Below, one piece after another: positions 47,455 through 59,941 of a DNA stretch of 64,000 nt. The position numbers and the translations under genes are program-made. Below the pieces are notes generated by a model, which was not told the DNA's origin, did not search any database, and saw only the letters and a list, made by a program, of their open reading frames with translations. Position 1 is the first letter of the stretch. Every line of letters starts with the position of its first letter. Source of the stretch: Edaphochlamys debaryana. Its lineage: Eukaryota > Chlorophyta > Chlorophyceae > Chlamydomonadales. Where the stretch lies: positions 558,001-622,000 of the forward strand of contig JAEHOE010000048.1 of the NCBI GenBank assembly GCA_016858145.1. Direction: 5' to 3'.

Positions 47455-50400
47455 ATGGTGGCGGGAGACGGCGTGCCGAAGGGCAAGGCGGAAGGTGGCA
47501 TGGTCCTCGCCCCTTCCCGCGCCGACCTCAACAAGATGTTTGATGCGGTGACAGGTACTTCCATCGGCGTTGATAGCGTCAGCAGCATGGTCGTAGCAGG
47601 CGGCAGCGCTGACCTTGCGGCACATGCGGCATTTCCCGCAGACGGCGAGCGGGACAACTACAAGCTGATTACCAAGCTCAGCGAGCGCATGCAAAGGTGA
47701 CGTTGAACGGGTTTGGAGGGGGAAACGGCGAAACTCAGGCTTCGACGGGCCGGTGGGGCGTGGCGACGGTCCCGCTTCACGAGGACGCCACTCTGAAGTC
47801 CCAGGCCCCGCGTGCGCAGGGTCGGCCTTACCATGCCGGGGATTGAGGTCCGCTGGACCAACCTGCGCGTGGAGCTCACGGAACCGCCCAAGGTAGGCAG
47901 AGGTAGTTGGCAGGCAAGGCGCAGAGTCCCTGAGAAGCGCTCAATTTAGTTCCTTCCTCCTCTCACATCACTGGGCCTCTCCAACGCGCAGCCCATCTCC
48001 CAGGCGGTCCAACGGGCCGCGTCAGCCACTGGCGCCCACTTGGGCGGATCTGGATCCAAATCACTATCGCCATCCGCGGATCCCGGGAACTCATCTGCAG
48101 CCCCAGCCCCCACCAAGCCGAAGCGCACGGGGCTGATCCTCGACGCCGGTAGCGGTGTGGTGCGGCCGGGTCGCATGACGCTGCTGCTGGGCCCCCCCGG
48201 CTCGGGGCGCAGCACGCTGCTCAAGGCGCTGGCGGGGCAGCTGGTGCCGCCCACGGAGGGAGCGGCGTCGGCGGCCCTGGCGGCGGCGCGGTGCGTGGGC
48301 CGGGGCGCGGACCCGGCGGCGGCCGTGGTTCGGCGGCACGGGCGGATCAAGGTGCAGGGCTCGGTGCTGTACAACGGCAAGCCGGCGGACGGATCGGTGG
48401 GTGCCGGGTTCGGGTGCCGTGGGGGCAGGGTTGGCGTACGTGCCGGGCCGGGTGTTCCCAGCCGGGATGTGGGTTTTCAGGATGGCGGGGCCTAGATTGG
48501 GTCAGCTTGGACCGGGGCCAGAGCCCTGATAGGCCTTCCCTATAATCCTTACTGCCTCATCCCCGCGCCCCCACTCTCTTCTCAGGCCTTCGAGGTCACG
48601 CGCGCCGCCACCTACGTGGGCCAGACGGAGAACCACCTGCCGGAGCTCACCGTGGCGGAGACGCTCACCTTTGCGGCCGAGTGCCAGGGCCACGGCGTGG
48701 TCAAACGTGAGCCGGGGCCCCGCTGCAAGGCATTGCTTAGGGCCTTAGCCGCCCGCTGCTGCAAGCACTGCAGTGCGCAAGGCGCCGCTGAAGGGCACCC
48801 GCCTTCGCCTCCACCCCCACCACCCTCACCCCTACCCTCCTCCACATCGCTTCCGCGTGTAGGCCTGATTGAGATCATGATGGAGCGGGAGGCCGCTGCG
48901 GGCGTCAAGCCCCACGACGAGGGGCTGGAGGCGCTGCTGGAGCTGGCACGCGGCCCCGCGGCCACGCAAGGGGTAGTGCAGGTGGGCTCGTTGCTGTGTA
49001 CTCCTGGCTCTGTGCTCCCGCCTCATGCGCGGCTCCACATGCTGTCCAAGGCCACGATAAACAGTCCCTGACATAGTTTCTGCGTGGTTCCGTTTCAGTC
49101 GGTTGCCCGCATGCTGGCCATCGATGATGAGCACGTGATGGACACGGTGGTGGGCAACGAAATGCTCAAGGGCATCAGCGGGGGCCAGAAGCGCCGAGTC
49201 ACCGTCGGTGGGTTCGGAACAGGGCGCGTGCAAGGGCTGCGGGTGCCCCTGTATCCATCGGCATGCTTACAGTGGCCTGCCACTATGTGTTCCCAGGCGA
49301 GATGGCGGTGGGGCTGTCCAACGTCATGATGATGGTGAGGCGGGGGCTGGAGGGTGGCGCCTTGCAGTACACTTTCATGTGTGGCTAGTGCAATACCACG
49401 GTGCTGACTGCCGTACGCTCCATCTGCCGTACGCAGGACGAGATCACCAACGGCCTGGACGCGCAGTCCGCCCTGGCCATCGTGCGCTCGCTGAGGAACA
49501 TGTGCGAGCAGGGCAACGTGAGTGGCGCTTCGTGGCTTGGCGAGCTCGCACGCGAACAGCGGGGCACCAAGTGAGGGTACCATGAACACAACCCCTCTCG
49601 CCCTCGCCCTCGCCCTCGCCCTCCCCCGCAGGTGACCATTCTGGCGGCGCTGCTCCAGCCCTCCCCCGAGGTTGTGTCCTGCTTCCACGACGTCCTGCTG
49701 CTGTCCGCGGGCCGCATCGTGTTCCACGGCCCCGTGGAGGCGCTGCAGGGCTTCTTCGGGGGCCTGGGCCTGGCGCCGCTGCCGCAGCAGACCCTGGCGG
49801 ACTTTGCGCAGGAGGTGGTGGCCACCCCGGAGGACCAGGCCAGGTTCAGGGTGCAGGCGCTGCCGGGCGCACCCGTGCCCGCCTGGACCGGGCACAAATG
49901 GGTGTCACCCAAGCGCATCCGACGGGTGAGTCGTCGGAGTGGGGCCGGGATCTTTCTTCCTGCCACCCTGCCTCACAAGACTGTCGTAGTTACTATTGTG
50001 CTGCAATTTGTTGCCACAGCGCTACGAGGAGAGCGAGGAGGGCCGGGCGCAAGCGGCGCTGGTGGCCCAGCCGCCGTACACGCACGAGCTGGAGGAGCTC
50101 GTACTGCGCAAGAGCAAGTACGGCACGTCCACGTGGCGCATGTGGGCCACCGTGCTGGGCCGCGAGGCGCTGCTGTGGAAGCGCGGCAAGCTGTACTTGG
50201 CCACCGTGCTCATCGGCAACATCGCCAACAGCTTCCTCCTCAGCACCACCTTTGTGCAGGTGCGTAAGAACCGCTGCACGCAGCCTCGTTCTAGCTTTGC
50301 AGGTTGGCTGTGACCCCCTGTTCAAACCTCCGCTGTGGCTGGAGCTTGGTCACCTGGCAACTGACACGGGGCTTGCGTGTGTGTGCCGTCGTACAATGCT

Positions 50401-53400
50401 GTATCTGTCGTACAGCTGAAGCACTCGACCATGCTGGACGCCAACCTGTTCATGTCGGTGATGTTCTTCTCGCTGATGGGTGAGCGCTTCGGAGGTTATG
50501 CGTGAGCGCCAAACAGCTGCTTTGGTAACTAGCTGAACACATGAGGCAGAGTTTGGACGATGTGGGTCTGAGCGTGTCGGACTGCCCTGACCCCCCTTGC
50601 CCTCCATCCCCGCCTCGCTCCCACCATGGCAAACGTGACCCCTGCAGCGACATTCATGGTGGGTTGTTACAGGGGGCGTTTGCGGGTTCGGGCCGAGGCC
50701 TGCGTGCGATGCGGCCGGGAGGCCGACCCTATGCAGATGACCCCGCTGAGGAAACCCCTCGTGTTGCCCGCCCCGTAGAGCGGCTTCAACTCCACGCCCA
50801 TCTTCTGCTCGCGCCTCAACGTGTTCTACAAGCAGCGCGACCACCGCTTCTACTCCCCCGCCTCCTACGCCAGTGAGTCGAAGGACATTTGCCCTGCCTG
50901 GTGACCACGAGCCAGGGATGGTCCGGCCCGTGCGCTGTGCCTTAGAAACCAATCCCCATGCCTCTCTCCCCGCCACCGTCCCCTTCTCCTGCACCGCTGA
51001 CCCCTTCACTCTTCCCCGCCTTCTCCTCCACCTCCACAGTCGGCAACCTGATCATGCGCCTACCCGAGATCTTGATCTCCGTAATCGTATTCACGATCAT
51101 GATGTACTTCTCCGTGGGCTTCTGCCCCGAGCCCGACCGCTTCTTCCTGCAGCTCCTCAACATGTTTGCGGCGGGGCTCAACTCGGCCACCTCCTTTGCC
51201 GTCATCGCTGCCCTCTTCCGCGACGAGACCATGGCACAGGCGCGTGCGGGGGGGAGGGGCGTTGGGGGCTGTTTGGGCTGAAGAGCTCTGCCGCCCGCCT
51301 GCCGCCTGCCCACGCATGTTCACCGGCAGGATGAGCTGGCCTGCGTTGGCAATGTAGCGCCTCACACAACTGCCTCGTGCCCCTTATTCCGTGCAGGGCC
51401 TGGGCACCATGGTGATGATGATCTCAGTCATCGTGTCGGGGTTCCCCATCGCCGCGAAGGTGCGTTGCATAGGGGGCGGCGGGCCGGCGGGAGGGCGGGT
51501 GGCTAGCCGGGGACTCGACCCACAGTCTTGCAAACGGAGAGTCAACTCCGTCCCTCGCTTCTTTCCCAACAATCTTCTCACCCTTTCATCGCCTTCCAGG
51601 ACATCCCCGGCTGGTGGATCTGGTTCTACTGGCTCACGCCCATGTCCTGGGGCTTCAGGTGCGGGCGCAGGACGCAGAACCCTAGTAGATCCTTTTTCCG
51701 TCCCCCTTTCTCCTCCAGCAACGGTGACCTAGCCCACGGAAAAGGCTGGGGACGAACGCGCAGCTCAAGCCTGTCTAGGGCTCGATATGATAGGCGTCTC
51801 AAGCTGTTGGCTGAACCATTGTGGTGGCCGGTTGGTTGCGGTCGCAGGTCCATGCTGATCGTGGAGCTCAGCTCGTCCAACTGGCCCATGGGCTCCAACG
51901 GTCTGACCGTTGGCCAGGAGGCGCTGGTGCTCCGCGGCGTGTACACAGGTGAGGCGCAGCGCACCCGCTTCCTCCAGAAGAATGCAGGCCTAGATGCTGG
52001 CGTTGCTTCCCGTGAGTCTTGGCGTCAACCAGTTTCACCTCACTCCTCACTCTGCCTGTTGCCTGCAGAGTGGAAGTGGGTGTGGGCCGGCATCGGCTAT
52101 GTGCTCGGCTTCTCCGCCCTTTGTGTGGTGATCGAGATTCTGGCGCTCACCTTCCTCGGACGTGAGCCAGGGCCGGGCAAGGCGCCGGGCGACTGGGGTT
52201 GCCACCGGCTGGGGCTTGGGGCTGGGGTTGCCCCAGCCACGTGTCTAGGCGCCACTACGCTACCGCGTCTGCCTGCATGCCCCGCGTCCGACCCTGCCCG
52301 TCCCACATCAAAAACTCTGCACCACACTGCCGTAACCCACCTCCTATGACTGCCTCCGCCGCTCGCCCCCCCCCCGCAGCGCGCCGCTCCGCCGGCGCCG
52401 GCCCCGACTACGACCACGACGACGAGGGCGACGAGCTGGGCCGCAGCAGCATCAACGTCGCCCGCACCTCGAGCCACCGCCTGGCCCACGCAGATCCCCT
52501 TGCCGCCACGGCCCACCAGCCCCTCCCCGGCCATCAGGCCCACGCCTCCCTGCCCCACACGGACGCAGCCGCCCACTACCCCGCCTCGGGCCTCGCGCCC
52601 CACCCTCTGGGCCATGACGCGAGGACGCTGGACGAAGCCGCGGCTGACCTTCGGGCGCAGCAGGCGCAGCTCAAGGCCTGGAAGACGCCGCCGTCGCTGG
52701 CGGGGCCCATACTGGGCGGCACCAACAGCGGTTCCCTGCGTGCCCGGCCGCCGTCGTCCGGGTCCGCGACCGGCGGCTCCGCCCACGGCCCCGGCCCCGG
52801 GCCGGACGGCGCGGTGGTCGTGAACCTGGGCGGCTCGGGCGGCGGCGCCGCGCCGGCTGTGGCCGGGGCGGTTGTGGTGCACGGGTCGCACCGTGTGGGG
52901 GCGTCGGGAGGAGGAGGGGGAGGAGGGGCTGGCTTGGCGGCGCAGGGGTCGCTGCGTGCGGTGACGGAGGGCGGCATGATGGCGTTCCGGCCCGTGGTGA
53001 TGGCGTTCAAGGACGTGTGCTACTTCGTCACGCCCAGCGAGGGTGCGTTGCGTGGGCGGGCGTGGTGGGCAGCCGGGGACTCTGCAGTCAGCCTTGCGGA
53101 CGAAAGGCCTAAACTCTTCAGCCCCTCTCTTCTTTCCCCGACAATGATCTCACACATGCTGTTACGGTACCCGCCCACCGCCAACAGCCAAGGAGGAGCT
53201 GCAGCTTCTCGACCGGGTCAGCGGCGTGTTCGAGCCGGGGGTGCTGACCAGCCTCATGGGCGCATCGGGGGCGGGCAAGACCACCCTGATGGACGTGCTG
53301 GCGGGCAGGAAGACGGACGGCCGCATGACGGGCGTGCAGCTGGTCAACGGAGCGCCCAAGCGCATGTCCAAGTTCGCGAGGCAGATGGGATACGTGGAGC

Positions 53401-56400
53401 AAGTGGACGTGCACAACCCGTTCGTGAGTACGGGGTGCGCTGTTATCTCCGGAACCAACCACCTGAAGGGCACGCTTTACCGTCAAACGCCTCGGCCTTT
53501 ACAGTATCAACATGGCTCCTCTCGATTACCCCCACAGGCCACCGTGGAGGAGGCCCTGATCTTCTCCGCCCGGCTGCGTGTGGGCAGCGACGTGCTCCCC
53601 GACCGCAACCTCCGGCAGTTCGTGCGGGACATGATGGCGGTAGGCTGGGCTCGGTCGAGTCGGGACTCGGGAGCCGGCCTGCTGCGAGGCTGCGGGTCAC
53701 GCCATTTGACCTCGCCGCCTTTGCTGCCTTGTCGCCTTGCGTAAGGCCCTTACTTGGCCCTCCTCTCCATGCATCCCAGGTGGTGGAGCTGACACCCCTG
53801 GCGGACCGGGTGGTGGGGGCGCCTGGGAGCGGGGGCCTCAGCACGGAGGCACGCAAGCGCCTCACCATTGCGGTGAGCGGGGGGTCGGGGGCACGCCGGG
53901 ACACGCACTGAACCCAGCCCTTACTGCCGTTTAGGTGAAGCTGGTCGCCTGCCCCTGACGCGTCGGCAAAACACACACGCTCTGGCCCCAACATCGACCC
54001 CTCAACCACCTCCCTGCTCCCCCGCCACCGTGCAGGTGGAGCTGGTCGCCAACCCCTCCATCGTCTTCATGGACGAGCCAACGACAGGTGGGGCATTGCT
54101 TGAGGCTTTGTGGACACTTGCTGCCATAGCCCCCGCTCTGGCTTGCTTGCTTTTACCCCCCTTCTTCCTTGAATTCCCCCACCCACCCCCCGCCCCCAGG
54201 CCTGGACGGCCGTGCCGCCGGCATGGTGATGCGCGCCGTCCGCAACACAGTGGCCACGGGCCGCACCGTGGTGTGCACCATCCACCAGCCCAACAGGGAG
54301 ATCATGGACGCGTTCGACCAGTGAGCCCTAGGGGTCGTTTGGTTAGGCATCTGCGTGCTACCCCTTTTACTCCATTAGCTAAACCACCGTGGTTGCTCGG
54401 CCCCCCTCCTATGCAACCCCCAGGCTTCTGCTGCTCAAGCCCGGCGGCCGCACCATCTACTCCGGGGCGCTGGGCCCGCAGCAGGCCTCCCTGGTGGCCT
54501 ACCTGAGCAGCCTGCCAGGCGTGGGCGGCTACGAGCCGCACATGAACCCCGCCAACTGGATGCTCGAGGTCACCAGCCCAGAGGCGGAGACCAACCTGGG
54601 GACCGACTTCGCGGTGGCTTGGGAGCAGAGCGAGCTAGGGAAGCAGGCAGCCGAGCGGGTGGATCGCTTCACACGCAAGTCCACGGCAGCTCTGGGCGCC
54701 AAGGAGACCAGCAAGGGCCGCAAGCGCTGGCACCGGGCTGGATCCGCCAGCTCGTCCAACACGATCCCGAAGGCGGGCGCCCCAGGATCCAGCCAGTGCG
54801 GCCCGGGCGCGAGCCAGTACGGCAGCGGGTACGGCGATGTCGAGCTGGGTGCCAGCACGTACACGGTGACGAGCGCCGGGGGGGCGCCGGTAGGGGCCCC
54901 GGCGGAGGCCGACGGCAAGGCCGGGCCCGGCGAGGTGGACCCGGCTGGGCCCGGGTTGGACCCGGAGGCGGAGGAGGTGGAGGAGGCCCACTCCATCGGC
55001 ATGCGCTACGCGCAGCCCGCGTGGCGGCAGCTGTGGCTGCTGTCCAAGCGCGGCATCGTCTCCCTATCCAGGTGGGCCCACGGGACGCCAGCTGCTGCTG
55101 GTGGGGGTGGGGAGCGGCTGCTTGCTTTGTAATGGGGTCTTGCCAGCGGCTTGCTTGGCAAGCCGGACGGGCCGGCGCTCGGTGATACTGTCGTTGTGCT
55201 CCGAGTCTGACTGTCGCGTGGGCCCCCTGCCCCCCTGCCGTGCAGGAACATGCCGTACAACGGCATGCGGTTCGTCATCACTTTTCTCGTGGCCTGGGCG
55301 CTTGGCTCCCTGTACTGGGGCCAGGGGAGCAACCGGTAAGGCGGCCGAGAGAGGCACTCTGCATACCATATTCCGGCCATCCCACCTCGGCCAGACCTGA
55401 CCACTGCCGCCTAACGCCAATAGCCATGCGTAAACCACTGAGCTGCGCAGCAGTCCGGGCTTGCCCCCCTTTTTTTTGGGAGCGGGACTTGGGGTTGGGT
55501 GTGCAGGGCCGGTGGGTCGCCGGTGGGTTGCGGGCGGCGCAGGGGGCTGCGGGGGGAGGAAGGCTGAGTGGCCGCGGCACGGCACGTGCACCCCGTCGCG
55601 CTGCAACACGCGACAAGGCGCATCATGTAAGTGACACGCCAAATGCAGCGTGCGTGGCACGCGCGGCTCGTCGCAGGAGCTTAAGCGTGCCTCGGGAAGG
55701 CGCCGCAAACGCCGCTTTTACACTTGGGCACTGTTGCGCGGCGGGCGTGCGTCTGCGCGTCAGCGACTCCAGAACTTCCTAATATTTTACTAGTCACCAA
55801 GGGGGGACCCTGCGACGTGACCGCATAGGCGTAGCCCCTGCTCCGCTCTCCGAGCGGAGGATGGGGCAAGCCAACCCTAGCTAGCACTCTCCGCCGCCGA
55901 TGGATGGGAGCGCTCACCACCTGCTTGCCCATGCTTTGCTCTGACCCCAGCACTGTGGCCCTGCCCCCCCCCCCAGTACCGACATGGTGGGCCTGGCCAA
56001 CATCATGGGCGTCATGTTCATGGGATCCACGTTCATCTCCATGCTGAACCTCATGATGGTGAGATCCGGATCCCAAGTCCGGGAGTTGTGCGCGCGTGCG
56101 TAAGAGTGGCTTGCGTGGGGGCTCCCTACATGCTGGCATGGGTGCGCGCGACAAGCAGGTGGCCTGCGTTGTGTTGGCGCTTGTGCGGATTTGCCCGGGA
56201 CTGGGCGGGGTGCTTGCTTGCCCGTTGGTGGCGGTACTTTAACGCCCCTGCCCCTGGCTACCGGCACCTGCCCGGCGCAGATCGTGCCCGTGGTGTTCAC
56301 CGAGCGGGCAGTCTACTACAGGTGGGCCCTTGGGTGTTGGGAGGGCACAGGCCGGCGCGGTCGCAGCTGTTCCCCGCTTGCACCGACTCCCGCGGCTCTG

Positions 56401-57684
56401 TAGCCCCAGTGGTCCGGCTGCTGACGCTCCACATCCCTCCCTTTCTCCCTCCCTCCCCCCATCCCTCCCCCCACCCCCCTGGTCGCACCCCCCAGGGAGA
56501 AGGCCTCGGGCATGTACCGCCCCGCCATCTTCGCCGCCTCCCAGGGGGTGGCGGAGTACCCCTACATCTTCCTGCAGTCGGTCATGGTGAGCCACACGGG
56601 ACCACGGGCCCAGGGCGCCTCCCTCTCTCCTGCGTCCCGCCCCCCTCATCTCGCACACGGCCGCTGACGCCCGCTCGCGCTCCCCCTCACTCCCGTTCCC
56701 TGCCCCCCAGTTCGTGGTCATTGTGTACACCACGGTGCACTTCCAGTTCACGGCCACCAAGGCGCTGTGGTACTGGATGTTCCTGTTCCTGTCCATGATG
56801 TCGTGCACCTTCCTGGGAATGGTGGGTCCAGTGGCCACGCCACGGAGGGTGTGGCTGGAAGCTGGTCAGGACTCGGGGTACACGAGGGAACAGCTGGGAG
56901 GTCGGGACCGTCGGGTTGCCGCGCACGTCATGGCATGGCTGGTGGCTGGTGAGGGCCCCCAGCACGGTGTCGTTCGTCGGCAGCCCGTAGCCCCATGCAA
57001 GTCCTTGCGCGCCTTCACCCCACCCACGCACCCACCCCATTCCCTGGCGTCGGCGCGATCCCGCCCAGCAACAAACACCCACCGACGCACTGCCACCCAC
57101 CCGCCCTCTCCCGCCCCCGCCCCCCGCCTCTGCCCCCCAGGGCGCCATGAACATGGCCCGCGACCCCCCCTCCGCCATCGCCCTGGTGTCGGGGTTCATC
57201 CTGCTGTGGATGTGCTTCTGCGGCTTCCTCATCTACAAGGACGACATAGGCCCCTGGTGGATCTGGGCGTACTACAGCTCGCCCTTCACATGGATCGTGA
57301 GTGGATTAGGGTTTAGGGTTTAAAATCCCCTTCGATCCCCTCTTAGCTCACCAGCGCCTCTTGTCGCATGCCGCACGGCGACCAGTCGGAGGCACAACAG
57401 ATTGACGCACACGTGGCCTCCTCTGTCACCTCTCACCACCCCTGACTTGTCCCTCTCTTGCCTTACAGATCTACGGCTGCGTCACCACCCAGCTGGGAGA
57501 CGTTACTAATGAGTTCATCACCGTTGGCAGCGACACCATGTCGGTTGCGTCGTACGTGGAGACCACCTTCGGGTACGAGTACAGCATGCGCGGTTGGATC
57601 GTGCTCATCCTCCTGGCGTTTGTGGTTACCTTCCGGGTCGTGTCGTACATCGGCCTCACCAAACTCAACTTCCAGCACCGCTAA
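47455..57684 (+). CDS. Full-size PDR-type ABC transporter, ABCG subfamily, 1702 aa
   Basis: Thirty-two exons: 47455-47696, 47820-47892, 47992-48396, 48586-48706, 48863-48981, 49099-49207, 49297-49334, 49437-49517, 49632-49925, 50020-50259, 50416-50479, 50648-50658, 50779-50872, 51040-51239, 51397-51459, 51600-51658, 51848-51948, 52069-52161, 52380-53042, 53188-53423, 53538-53639, 53780-53872, 54036-54087, 54200-54320, 54424-55071, 55246-55335, 55977-56058, 56281-56321, 56496-56586, 56711-56821, 57141-57296, 57469-57684. Order is NBD1-TMD1-NBD2-TMD2. NBD1: [11 protein letters not shown] (Walker A, Lys replaced by Arg), [31 protein letters not shown]1 includes [19 protein letters not shown] and [17 protein letters not shown] hydrophilic linker of about 220 residues follows. 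NBD2: [66 protein letters not shown]2: [16 protein letters not shown] and [15 protein letters not shown]. It exports amphipathic compounds across the plasma membrane in relatives; substrate unknown. Intron 14 starts with GC. Longer than typical PDRs (about 1450) because of two inserted linkers. Confidence 0.95.
49597..49629. repeat. CCCTCG hexamer repeat before an ABCG acceptor
   Basis: About five CCCTCG units form the pyrimidine-rich tract just ahead of the exon starting at 49632. Confidence 0.8.
57305..57322. repeat. Short telomere-like TTTAGGG repeat in an ABCG intron
   Basis: ATTAGGGTTTAGGGTTTA lies 9-26 nt into the intron that starts at 57297. It holds two TTTAGGG-type units, the plant-type telomere repeat also used by some volvocine algae. 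Confidence 0.6.
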
Positions 57685-58937
57685 GCGCATCTATTGCGTT
57701 TGTCGCTAAGGCGGGATGTGGGAATGCCTGGGTGAGGACATGGGGTGGTGGCGGCAGATTAGAGGGACGGCAGAACCGGCAGTTTGGAGGGCAGCAAGGG
57801 GGTGTCGGAGGGAGATGCGTAGTAATGAGGTATGCCAGGGTACCATTGGTTTTGATGGGATGAACGGGCGGCCGAAGATAAGACAAGAGAGGGGATGCTA
57901 TGGGGTGATGATACCGGGGGACCGTGGGCCGAAGTCACCAGCAAGCCTTACCACCCATCTGCCCATGACCCTATGTTGCTGAATGTCAATTGTAGTGCCT
58001 TGTTTGACTTCTTGCATTGGACCTTGACGGAATGCTTCTTTCTTGCCTTGATGCGTGTGGTTGTGGGTGTGAAGACTGTGCTGCTGGTCAGTGGTAGGAT
58101 TGGGGCGCCTCTCATCATAGGCCTGTTGCTTGTTGGGCGAGAGATTGGCGAGAGTTTGGTGAGATTCACATGTCCTGCGTTGCGCAGTCTGGGCTCTGGG
58201 GACTGGGGTTAGTCTGCTGCACATCGGATCAAGACAGGGTGCCGCGCGGGGTGAAGCGCGGGCACGCCTGGGTAGGCGGGTGAGTGGATTCGAGGGCAAG
58301 CGAAGCCGCCGTGCTGACTCCACTTGGTCGGCCCACGCTGTAGTCTGTAGAGCGGCAGCCGTGTCGGCCATGCATACCGCTGACGCTTGCTCGGGCCCTC
58401 GCTCAGCTCTCCAGCCACTGGCGCCACTCCTGCGCCCCTGTGCACAGCTGTACCCGGCAGGATTCGGAACCCAGCGTCTCGGAGCCCCCGTGCAGGAGCA
58501 CCCGTATGAGCGCAGCAAGGCTCCGTTGGGCTAGAGTCCCTTGGGGCCTGGGGATGCCCAGGGGCTGCCAGCACTCCCAGCAGGTTTATCGTGTGCCCTC
58601 TGCCCTGACCCCCGCGGCCTCTCGGACAAACATACTTTCTTGGCTGACTCTGCCTTGCTCCTCAGCACCTGCCCGGCCATCAGCAAGCACCAGCTCCGCC
58701 ACTCACGTGTCAAGAGCCTGCCTGAGCCCTCGAGGCCACACCTTACTCTGCCTTCACACGACTCCCATCCCTCCCCAGGGCCCCCGCCTCCCCACAGCCC
58801 ACACCTTAACAAGGCCTCCCCAAGCCAGGCCTCCCCCAGGCCGCCTCACGGCGCCCTACACCTTCTGAAGCCTCCCTCCACCATCCCTGAGCTCCCCCCA
58901 CCTTCCCGGGGGCTCCACACGCCTCAGCACACGGAGT
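57685..58937. other. Gene-free stretch after the ABCG gene
   Basis: Includes the ABCG 3'UTR. I find no TGTAA here, so its end is not placed. Nothing between 57700 and 58900 resembles a gene. Confidence 0.4.
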
Positions 58938-59255
58938 GCTACCCACGCCTACCCACGCCTACCCACGCCCGCCTACACCTGCCCACGCCTACACACACCT
59001 GCCCACGACTACCCACACCTACCAACGCCTGCCCACACCTGCCCACGCCTGCCCACGCCTGCCCACGCCTACCCACGCCTGCGCACGCCTACCCACACCT
59101 ACCCACACCTGCCAAAGCCTACCCACGCCTACCCACGCCTACCCACGCCTACCCACGCCTACCCACGCCTACCCACGCCTACCCACGCCTACCCACGCCT
59201 GCGCACGCCTACCTAAGCCTACCCACGCCTGCCAAAGCCTACCCTGGGCCTTCCT
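58938..59255. repeat. Decamer tandem repeat, CTACCCACGC type
   Basis: About 30 copies of a 10-bp unit (CTACCCACGC with variants CTGCCCACGC and CTACCCACAC) in direct tandem. Some central copies are identical, others differ at one or two bases. Confidence 0.95.
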
Positions 59256-59456
59256 GAGCCACCCCACACCTACCCCAAGGGCCACCCGCGCCTTCCCCGG
59301 AGCCCCCCCTCAGCCTCCCCGCCCTCCCCACGCCTCCCGCGAGCCTCCCCGCCCCCCCCAGAGCCCCGCCAGCGCCGCCCCAAGGCTCCGCGCGCGTTGC
59401 GCAGCACCAAACACGCTGGCGGGTTGTATTACGCGTGCGCAGCTAATTGTGCATCT

Positions 59457-59553
59457 GGGAGTTTGGTCTAGTGGTATGATTCTCGCTTCGGGAAGAAGCT
59501 CCCTCGAGTCTCGAGGTTGCGAGAGGTCACGGGTTCGATTCCCGTAACTCCCC
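59457..59553 (+). tRNA. tRNA-Pro(CGG) with a 25-nt intron
   Basis: Acceptor stem GGGAGTT (59457-59463) pairs with AACTCCC (59546-59552), discriminator C at 59553. The D arm reads GTCTAGTGGTATGAT. Anticodon stem CTCGC/GCGAG encloses TTCGGGT with anticodon CGG at 59489-59491. The intron, 59493-59517, sits after position 37, the canonical site. T arm ACGGG-TTCGATT-CCCGT is fully paired. The internal A and B boxes required by RNA polymerase III are intact. Confidence 0.93.
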
Positions 59554-59555
59554 TC

Positions 59556-59559
59556 TTTT
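59556..59559 (+). terminator. RNA polymerase III terminator of tRNA-Pro(CGG)
   Basis: TTTT 3 nt after the tRNA 3' end. Confidence 0.75.
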
Positions 59560-59865
59560 GCTCCATGCCGCGTCACCGCGGTCGCCCTTTCCCACCTTTC
59601 TGCCTCCCCGGTGAAGTCTCCTGGCGCGCTACAAGGTGCACCATGAGTGACATAAAGGCAAGCTCCAGCCATTGCCCTCAGGAGACGACAGGTTGATGGG
59701 ACTCCGACGGGTGCCCCATGTGCATGTGCCGTGTGCAACGCATATGCAGCGCAACCTGCGGCCGTCATGGGAGGCCCCAGCAAAGCGCCAAGCGCCGGAA
59801 AATGGCGAGGGGCGGGAGATGAAGACGGCTGTGCACGGTGGTGGGGGTGTGCAGGGTTCGGGGCC

Positions 59866-59869
59866 AAAA
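59866..59869 (-). terminator. RNA polymerase III terminator of tRNA-Pro(TGG)
   Basis: AAAA on the plus strand is TTTT directly after the minus-strand tRNA. Confidence 0.75.
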
Positions 59870-59941
59870 GGGGAGTTGCGGGAATCGAACCCGCGACCTC
59901 TCGCACCCAAAGCGAGAATCATACCACTAGACCAAACTCCC
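59870..59941 (-). tRNA. tRNA-Pro(TGG), intronless
   Basis: Minus strand, 72 nt. Acceptor GGGAGTT (59941-59935) pairs with AACTCCC (59877-59871), discriminator C at 59870. Same D arm and anticodon stem as the neighbour; loop TTTGGGT with anticodon TGG at 59909-59907. T arm GCGGG-TTCGATT-CCCGC is fully paired, differing from the other copy by a compensated pair. Confidence 0.95.

Noticed and set aside
57895..58212. 105-residue hydrophobic plus-strand frame
   Set aside because: No start context, family or neighbour support; more likely ABCG 3'UTR or intergenic.
58938..59255. Possible CRISPR array
   Set aside because: Units are contiguous 10-mers without spacers, in a eukaryotic genome.
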